From: an uncultured Neisseriaceae bacterium
GTDB taxonomy: Bacteria; Pseudomonadota; Gammaproteobacteria; Burkholderiales; UBA11063
NCBI GenBank assembly: GCA_937952895.1
Contig: CALFYC010000197.1
Location: 1 to 10,612 of the forward strand
DNA length: 10,612 nucleotides
Direction: 5' to 3'
A program made the position numbers and the translations under genes. Under the pieces are notes generated by a model. The model was not told the origin of the DNA. It made no database searches and saw only the letters and a program-made list of their open reading frames with translations. Below, piece by piece: positions 6,326 through 10,612 of the stretch. Position 1 is the stretch's first letter. Each line of letters begins with the position of its first letter.

Positions 6326-7747
6326 TTACCTATAAGTCTTACTCCCCAATAGACTTAATATAAACTTGTTGTTTAAATACAAAACTGTAACTAATGGAAA
6401 AATAGTTATTACGGATGCTATTATAAAACAATAATGAAAAACTTTAATTAAATTTAAACTAAAACTAAAATTGCCATTTAAATGTATACCAAAAGCATTT
6501 AATAATAATTGAAATATCATAGTAAAAATTGCAACTCCCAGAGTAAAACTTAATTGCCGATTTAAGTTCCAAATTGCACTTGCCTTACTTAAATCATCAT
6601 CTTTTGTATTAAGCATTGATATAGTTTGTGCTATATAAGATATTGTTCCTGATCCTATTCCAAGCAGAAAATATGCAATTAGGGCTAGATTATATTGTTC
6701 TTTATTAGATAAAAAGGTAAGTATCGTTAAACCTAAAATCCAAATGGTTAAAACAACAATACCAATTGGTTTGGGACCAATTATATTAAATAATCTTCCA
6801 GCAATGACTATGCCTAAGAATGCTCCCAATGAAAATGGGAGCATTAAAATACCAGTTTTGGCGGCTGAAATACCTAATACACTTTGGAATAAAAATATAT
6901 TTAATACACTAAGCCCAGTAAATACACCTGATATAAAAATATAAAATATCATTCCAGAACTAAATAATCTATTTTTGATCACTTCTAAATCAAGTATTGG
7001 TGATTTATGTTTAATACTATGCATATAAAATATTGACATGATTAATAACCCAATCACTACATATATTCCAGACTGCAAAATATTTGTAATTGATTTAAAT
7101 GAAGATAAACCATATATTACTAGTATTAAAGCAGAGCTAATTAAGCACATGCCTTTAAAATCAAATTTACTTGTTTTTAAAGCATAACTTTCATGTAACC
7201 AAGCATAGGCAAGATATAAAATTAAAGCTAAAATTGGCACATTAATAAAAAACACCCATCTCCAATTAAGTGTATCAACGATTATTCCACCGATAGTTGG
7301 TGATATAGCTGGGGCAATAGATGCAATAGATAAAATTAACATTGAAAGTTTAGCTCTTTCATTTACTGGAAACTCTTTATATACCATAGTTTGTCCAACT
7401 GGTATTAATAAACCTCCAGAAACGCCCTGCCAAAAGCGCCAAAATAGTAATTGAAAAATCGATGTCGCGGTTCCACAAAAAATTATAGATATTAATGAAC
7501 CCAGCACTGATAAAAGAAAGATTTTTTTCAATCCATATTTATCACTAAGCCATGCACTTATTGGGATTACTAAAGCTAATGCTAATGAGTAAATATTAGC
7601 AACCCAAGATAGTTCTTCAAAGCTTGCATGTAAGGCTTTGCCAATAGTTGGGAAAGCAATTGTTGCAATAAACATATTTACTAAATTAATAAAAAATGTT
7701 AATAAATAGACTGTAGCAACTTTATTTTTATAAGATATATTTTTCAT
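6326..7747 (-). CDS. DHA2-family (14-TM) MFS drug efflux transporter
   Basis: Inner-membrane drug:proton antiporter of the EmrB/QacA type. Seen in 473 aa from ATG 7747: hydrophobic helices throughout; motif A SDKYGLKK after TM2 (D69); motif B LFWRFWQGVSGGLLIP (R104); antiporter motif C APAISPTIGG at 145-154, followed by WRWVFFINVP; and a second-half loop GRLFNIIGPKP. One oddity is that the TM1 motif, usually LDxTIxNVALP, reads VNMFIATIAFP, with Asn 24 in place of the Asp. ATG 7747 has AAGGA upstream at good spacing; the in-frame ATG 7792 lies inside the operator and upstream of the likely transcription start, so I reject it. No EmrA/HlyD adaptor gene is adjacent, so it may act alone across the inner membrane. 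It is first in a unit with the TetR gene. Confidence 0.93.
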   Translation of the reverse strand: MKNISYKNKVATVYLLTFFINLVNMFIATIAFPTIGKALHASFEELSWVANIYSLALALVIPISAWLSDKYGLKKIFLLSVLGSLISIIFCGTATSIFQLLFWRFWQGVSGGLLIPVGQTMVYKEFPVNERAKLSMLILSIASIAPAISPTIGGIIVDTLNWRWVFFINVPILALILYLAYAWLHESYALKTSKFDFKGMCLISSALILVIYGLSSFKSITNILQSGIYVVIGLLIMSIFYMHSIKHKSPILDLEVIKNRLFSSGMIFYIFISGVFTGLSVLNIFLFQSVLGISAAKTGILMLPFSLGAFLGIVIAGRLFNIIGPKPIGIVVLTIWILGLTILTFLSNKEQYNLALIAYFLLGIGSGTISYIAQTISMLNTKDDDLSKASAIWNLNRQLSFTLGVAIFTMIFQLLLNAFGIHLNGNFSFSLNLIKVFHYCFIIASVITIFPLVTVLYLNNKFILSLLGSKTYR

Positions 7748-7774
7748 CTTCTTTTTCCTTAATAAATTTCCATT

Positions 7775-7783
7775 ATTGTAACA
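7775..7783 (-). promoter_or_regulatory. Candidate extended -10 promoter of the efflux unit
   Basis: The minus strand reads TGTTACAAT: TGn plus TACAAT (five of six consensus bases). A start near 7768 would leave a leader of about 20 bases containing the AAGGA ribosome site of ATG 7747. The -35 is weak. The palindromic operator covers the space between -35 and -10, the classic position for repression. A second candidate, TTGTTA with TAAAAT about 25 bases further upstream, has poor 19-base spacing. Confidence 0.45.
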
Positions 7784-7804
7784 TACATTCATGCATGTAT
7801 GTTA
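7779..7804. promoter_or_regulatory. AcrR-like palindromic operator
   Basis: A 26-base inverted repeat with half-sites TAACATACATTCA and TGCATGTATGTTA pairs at 12 of 13 positions. From memory, the E. coli AcrR operator begins TACATACATT and ends AATGTATGTA over 24 bases; ACATACATT and ATGTATGT are shared at the same spacing. It overlaps the candidate promoter of the efflux transporter gene, and the second gene of that unit encodes an AcrR/TtgR-type TetR repressor. Binding should block RNA polymerase and thus silence pump and repressor together. The assignment of repressor to site is inferred. Confidence 0.8.
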
Positions 7805-7942
7805 TTTTATTTGAAAGAATCGATTAAATAACAAATAGTGAACAATTCGAAAATTTGGTTCTAAAGATTAGGAATCTGCATTAAAATCGTAGTAAAAATT
7901 TAGAATAAAACAGTTAATATATAGGATTTATATGAAAAAGGT

Positions 7943-7971
7943 TTGACATTTATCTAGTCATATTATATAAT
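7943..7971 (+). promoter_or_regulatory. Consensus sigma70 promoter of tRNA-Asn
   Basis: TTGACA (7943-7948) and TATAAT (7966-7971) are both perfect and exactly 17 bases apart, 19 bases before the mature 5' end of the tRNA. The start is expected near 7978, leaving a 5' leader of roughly 13 bases for RNase P to remove. The bases after the -10 (AATGCTC) do not form the GC-rich discriminator usual for stringently controlled stable RNA. Confidence 0.85.
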
Positions 7972-7990
7972 AATGCTCTTAAATCAATAT

Positions 7991-8067
7991 GCCTCAATAG
8001 CTCAGACGGTTAGAGCGACGGACTGTTAATCCGCAGGTCGTGGGTTCGATTCCCTCTTGAGGCGCCA
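7991..8067 (+). tRNA. tRNA-Asn (anticodon GTT), CCA encoded
   Basis: A 77-base tRNA that decodes AAC/AAU. The acceptor stem GCCTCAA pairs fully with TTGAGGC, followed by discriminator G and an encoded CCA. The D-arm is GCTC/GAGC, the anticodon stem-loop is ACGGA-CTGTTAA-TCCGC with anticodon GTT, and the T-loop is TTCGATT. Two stem positions do not pair: A·C at the top of the anticodon stem (27:43) and T·T in the T-stem (50:64). It has its own strong promoter and no visible terminator; its 3' end is one base from the stop of the convergent asparaginase gene. Confidence 0.96.
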
Positions 8068-8068
8068 T

Positions 8069-9091
8069 CTACTCTTTAGCACAATCATTTATTTCAGTAA
8101 GTTCACCTACTAAACTAATCGGAATAGCTCTTTTTATTTCTGGAATAGACATCTTTGTAGAAAATAAAACCATTAATTTAGCAATTGCAGCTTCAACTGT
8201 CATATCACAACCGCTTATTACACCTAATTTGTCTAATTGGCCATTTGAATAATTACTGGAAACACGACCTTCAATTACTTGAGTAATACTAACAACAACA
8301 ATTTCACGATTACATGCATTTATTATTGCATCAACAAACTTCTTATTACTCATAGGTATTGTTCCACTTCCGTAGGTTTGTAATATAATAGCCTGAGCAT
8401 TAGTAGAATTCAGAGTGTCAGCAATAAAATCTGTAGTAAAACCAGGACGAACCGCAAGATCTAAAATCTTTACTTGAGGTTTTAAACAAACCGGCATAAA
8501 AGTTTCCCAATAAGGCTTTTCTAACCAATTTTTCTTATACCAAGCAATATTAATCCCAAATTCTGCAAGTGGAGCATGATCAACCGAATCAAAGCCTAAA
8601 AAATTATCGGTACTAATTTTCTGAACTCTACTGCCACGAAATAATTTATTATTAAATAAGACAGCGACTTCATAAAGATCATTTTGGGTCGCAGAATAGA
8701 TTGCATCAATTAAATTACGCCAACCATCACTTCGTCTATGAATCAGTGGTAATTGTGAACCAGTTAGAATTACAGGTTTATTTAATCCACGCAATGCAAA
8801 AGATAAAACACTTGCAGTATATGCCATAGTATCTGTTCCATGAATAACTACAAACCCATCATATTTATCATAGGAAAAACTAATATCATCAATAATCTTT
8901 ACCCAATGCTCAACCGAAATATCTGAAGAATCAATTAAATTTTCATATTCAATAAGATCCAATGTTACACCAGATACTTGGGGCAAAGTATCAAGCTGCG
9001 ATTTAAATACACCTTTAACAATAGTTAACCCATTTTCAGTATATGACATACCAATTGTGCCACCTGTATATAACACCAGAACCTTTTTCAT
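8069..9091 (-). CDS. ansA: Type I (cytoplasmic) L-asparaginase
   Basis: Hydrolyses L-asparagine to L-aspartate and ammonia in the cytoplasm. Seen in 340 aa, the type I length: no signal peptide; YTGGTIGM at 8-15 with the nucleophilic T12; DSSDIS at 54-59 for substrate binding; HGTDTM at 84-89 giving T86 and D87 of the catalytic triad; LTGSQLPL at 109-116; and AAIAKL at 301-306 with K305 of the second triad. QTYGSGTIP at 238-246 and GRVSSNYSNG at 275-284 match the type I C-terminal domain. ATG 9091 has AAAGG about eight bases upstream. It follows purB by 15 bases and is probably co-transcribed with it. The stop is one base from the convergent tRNA-Asn gene, so transcripts must end in or beyond the tRNA locus, antisense to it. 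Type II periplasmic enzymes are excluded by the lack of a leader. Confidence 0.95.
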   Translation of the reverse strand: MKKVLVLYTGGTIGMSYTENGLTIVKGVFKSQLDTLPQVSGVTLDLIEYENLIDSSDISVEHWVKIIDDISFSYDKYDGFVVIHGTDTMAYTASVLSFALRGLNKPVILTGSQLPLIHRRSDGWRNLIDAIYSATQNDLYEVAVLFNNKLFRGSRVQKISTDNFLGFDSVDHAPLAEFGINIAWYKKNWLEKPYWETFMPVCLKPQVKILDLAVRPGFTTDFIADTLNSTNAQAIILQTYGSGTIPMSNKKFVDAIINACNREIVVVSITQVIEGRVSSNYSNGQLDKLGVISGCDMTVEAAIAKLMVLFSTKMSIPEIKRAIPISLVGELTEINDCAKE

Positions 9092-9106
9092 GCAATAACC
9101 TTTAAA

Positions 9107-10459
9107 TTAAAATAGTTTATTGGCAAATCCAATATAATTATCTGGCGCTAATTTAAGTAATTTATCTTTTTCGTCGATTGGAATTGCTAAATTATTAATA
9201 AATTCAGCAATTGATTGGGCATCAACTTTTTTACCTCGCGTTAAATCTTTTAATTGCTCGTATGCATCATGAATTCCAACCTTACGCATAATAGTCTGAA
9301 TAGGTTCAGCAAGTAATTCCCAGTTATTATTTAAATCCATATAAATTGCACTTTGGTTAATTTCTAATTTATTTAATCCTTTAGTTAATGAACTATAAGC
9401 AAGAACACAATAACCAATTATTACCCCAATATTTCTTTGTACTGTTGAATCAGTTAAATCCCTCTGCCAACGCGAAATAGGTAATTTTTCAGCTAAATGA
9501 TGGGCTAAACTATTAGCCAATCCCAAATTACCTTCACAGTTTTCAAAATCAATTGGATTTACTTTATGAGGCATTGTAGAACTACCAACTTCTCCCGCAA
9601 TTACTTTTTGTTTGAAATAATTAATGGCGATATAACCCCAAACATCTCGCGAGAAATCAATTAAGATTGTATTAATACGTTTTAAATTATCACAAATTTC
9701 AGCCACATAATCATGTGGCTCAATCTGAGTCGTAAATGGATTAAACATTAAACCTAATTTATTTTCAATAAAATCTTCAGCAAGTTTTGGCCAATTAAGA
9801 TTGGGATAGCTCACTAAATGAGCATTATAATTCCCAACTGCTCCATTAATTTTACCAAGTATCTCCTGCTTCGATAATTGTGTTAATTGACGCTCTAAAC
9901 GATAATAAACATTATAAAACTCTTTCCCCATTGTTGTAGGAGTTGCTGGTTGCCCATGGGTTCTTGACATCATAGAAATATCACGATATTGAAGAGCTAG
10001 TTTTTTAATTAAAAGATTTAACTGATTAAGAGTTGGCGATAAAATATTCTCTTTAATATCTTTTAACATTAAAGCATAACTTAAATTATTAATATCTTCA
10101 GAGGTGCAAGCAAAATGAACAAACTCACGATAAGTGTTTAATTTGTCATTTGGTTTAATTTGTTCTTTTATGTAATACTCAATTGCTTTTACATCATGAT
10201 TAGTTTTTGCTTCGATTTCTTTAACTTTTTCGCATTCGATTGAATTAAAATTACTTACAATGCTATCAAGTAATTTAATATCACCCTCATCAAGCTTAGG
10301 TAAGCCAACTTCAGATACCGAAAATAAATATTTAAACCATTCGATCTCAACATATATTCGGTATTTATTTAACCCAAACTCTGATACAATTTCACTAATA
10401 CTTTCTACTTTATTAAAATATCGACCATCTAATGGTGATATAGCTAAAACTTTTTGCAT
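9107..10459 (-). CDS. purB: Adenylosuccinate lyase
   Basis: Catalyses two fumarate-releasing steps of purine synthesis: SAICAR to AICAR, and adenylosuccinate to AMP; an active homotetramer in the cytoplasm. Seen in 450 aa, close to the 456 of E. coli PurB and colinear with it: AISPLDGRYFNKV at 6-18, KTNHDVKAIEYY at 85-96 with H88, FACTSEDINNL at 116-126, SRTHGQPATPTT at 165-176 with catalytic H168, LGKINGAVGNYNAH at 201-214, and the fumarase/lyase signature GSSTMPHKVNPIDFE at 292-306 with catalytic S294. RWQRDLTDSTVQRN follows at 330-343. ATG 10459 has AGAGG about five bases upstream. It is the middle gene of a unit, 17 bases after an unidentified gene and 15 bases before ansA. Confidence 0.97.
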   Translation of the reverse strand: MQKVLAISPLDGRYFNKVESISEIVSEFGLNKYRIYVEIEWFKYLFSVSEVGLPKLDEGDIKLLDSIVSNFNSIECEKVKEIEAKTNHDVKAIEYYIKEQIKPNDKLNTYREFVHFACTSEDINNLSYALMLKDIKENILSPTLNQLNLLIKKLALQYRDISMMSRTHGQPATPTTMGKEFYNVYYRLERQLTQLSKQEILGKINGAVGNYNAHLVSYPNLNWPKLAEDFIENKLGLMFNPFTTQIEPHDYVAEICDNLKRINTILIDFSRDVWGYIAINYFKQKVIAGEVGSSTMPHKVNPIDFENCEGNLGLANSLAHHLAEKLPISRWQRDLTDSTVQRNIGVIIGYCVLAYSSLTKGLNKLEINQSAIYMDLNNNWELLAEPIQTIMRKVGIHDAYEQLKDLTRGKKVDAQSIAEFINNLAIPIDEKDKLLKLAPDNYIGFANKLF

Positions 10460-10476
10460 ACTGCCTCTAATTAAAA

Positions 10477-10612
10477 TTAACGAATCATTTCAAGAATCTG
10501 CTGAATTTCTGGTAACCCTATATCTTTATGTTCACCTAAACCAGATCCAGCATCTCTTATTACTATACTACTTACCAAATCGACATCCAAATTAATGCCA
10601 TATTCTGAAACT
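10477..10612 (-). CDS. Unidentified protein, C-terminal 44 residues only (cut by window edge)
   Basis: The visible frame runs in from the right edge and ends at TAA 10477-10479, 17 bases before purB on the same strand. The 44 residues read EYGINLDVDLVSSIVI, then RDAGSGLGEHKDIGLPE, then IQQILEMIR, with no internal stop and ordinary composition. The RDAGSGLGEH segment looks like a conserved motif, but I cannot name the family from this tail and do not assign a function. The tight spacing suggests it belongs to the same transcript as purB and ansA. Confidence 0.65.
   Translation of the reverse strand, partial: VSEYGINLDVDLVSSIVIRDAGSGLGEHKDIGLPEIQQILEMIR

Noticed and set aside
6744..6944. Plus-strand open frame inside the DHA2 transporter gene
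   Set aside because: Antisense shadow of a membrane-protein gene with intact family motifs.
4648..7747. Aldo/keto reductase, repressor and pump as a mobile resistance cassette
   Set aside because: No insertion sequence, integron site, flanking repeat or visible composition shift supports mobility.
7748..7792. Longer start of the DHA2 transporter at ATG 7792 (15 extra residues)
   Set aside because: This ATG lies inside the operator palindrome and upstream of the probable transcription start, while ATG 7747 has a good AAGGA site.
10260..10595. Plus-strand open frame across the purB start region
   Set aside because: It lies antisense to the strongly supported purB gene and has no recognisable features.

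Overview
The window is AT-rich chromosomal DNA from a Gram-negative bacterium. It carries a TolC-family outer-membrane channel, an AcrR-type efflux regulator with its operator, and an adenylosuccinate lyase of the E. coli type. An AT-rich gamma- or betaproteobacterium fits best. The genus cannot be fixed from the sequence, and I saw no insertion sequence, phage gene or CRISPR array.

Layout, left to right. 1-818 (minus) is a decayed membrane acyltransferase gene of the acyltransferase-3 / NRF-6-like family, with an insertion-frameshift, in-frame stops and no proper start. 825-2183 (minus) is a tolC-type gene with its own extended -10 promoter. 2290-4259 (minus) is a two-gene unit: a TIGR01777/YfcH-type SDR epimerase, then, 2 bases on, a short and divergent RNase E/G-family protein. 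4260-4647 is a 388-base divergent gap with candidate promoters and one doubtful 68-codon reading frame. 4648-5673 (plus) is an aldo/keto reductase. Converging on it, 5685-7747 (minus) is an efflux unit: a 14-TM-type DHA2 transporter followed by a MAATS-type TetR repressor, headed by a 26-base palindrome very like the E. coli AcrR operator. 7943-8067 (plus) is a tRNA-Asn with a perfect consensus promoter. 8069-10612 (minus) holds a cut-off unidentified gene, purB and ansA in one closely spaced unit; ansA ends one base from the tRNA-Asn CCA end.

How the parts work together. The clearest local circuit is the efflux unit: the repressor is encoded downstream of the pump it probably controls, and the operator sits over the pump promoter, so binding would repress both genes and ligand binding by the repressor would release them. 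purB and ansA join purine synthesis to asparagine breakdown, whose product aspartate feeds purine synthesis; this link is inferred from gene order only. I found no convincing new multi-gene system. The points most worth a second look are the AcrR-like operator, the RNase E/G-like protein that keeps its metal-binding residues but lacks the Zn-link region, and the acyltransferase pseudogene.
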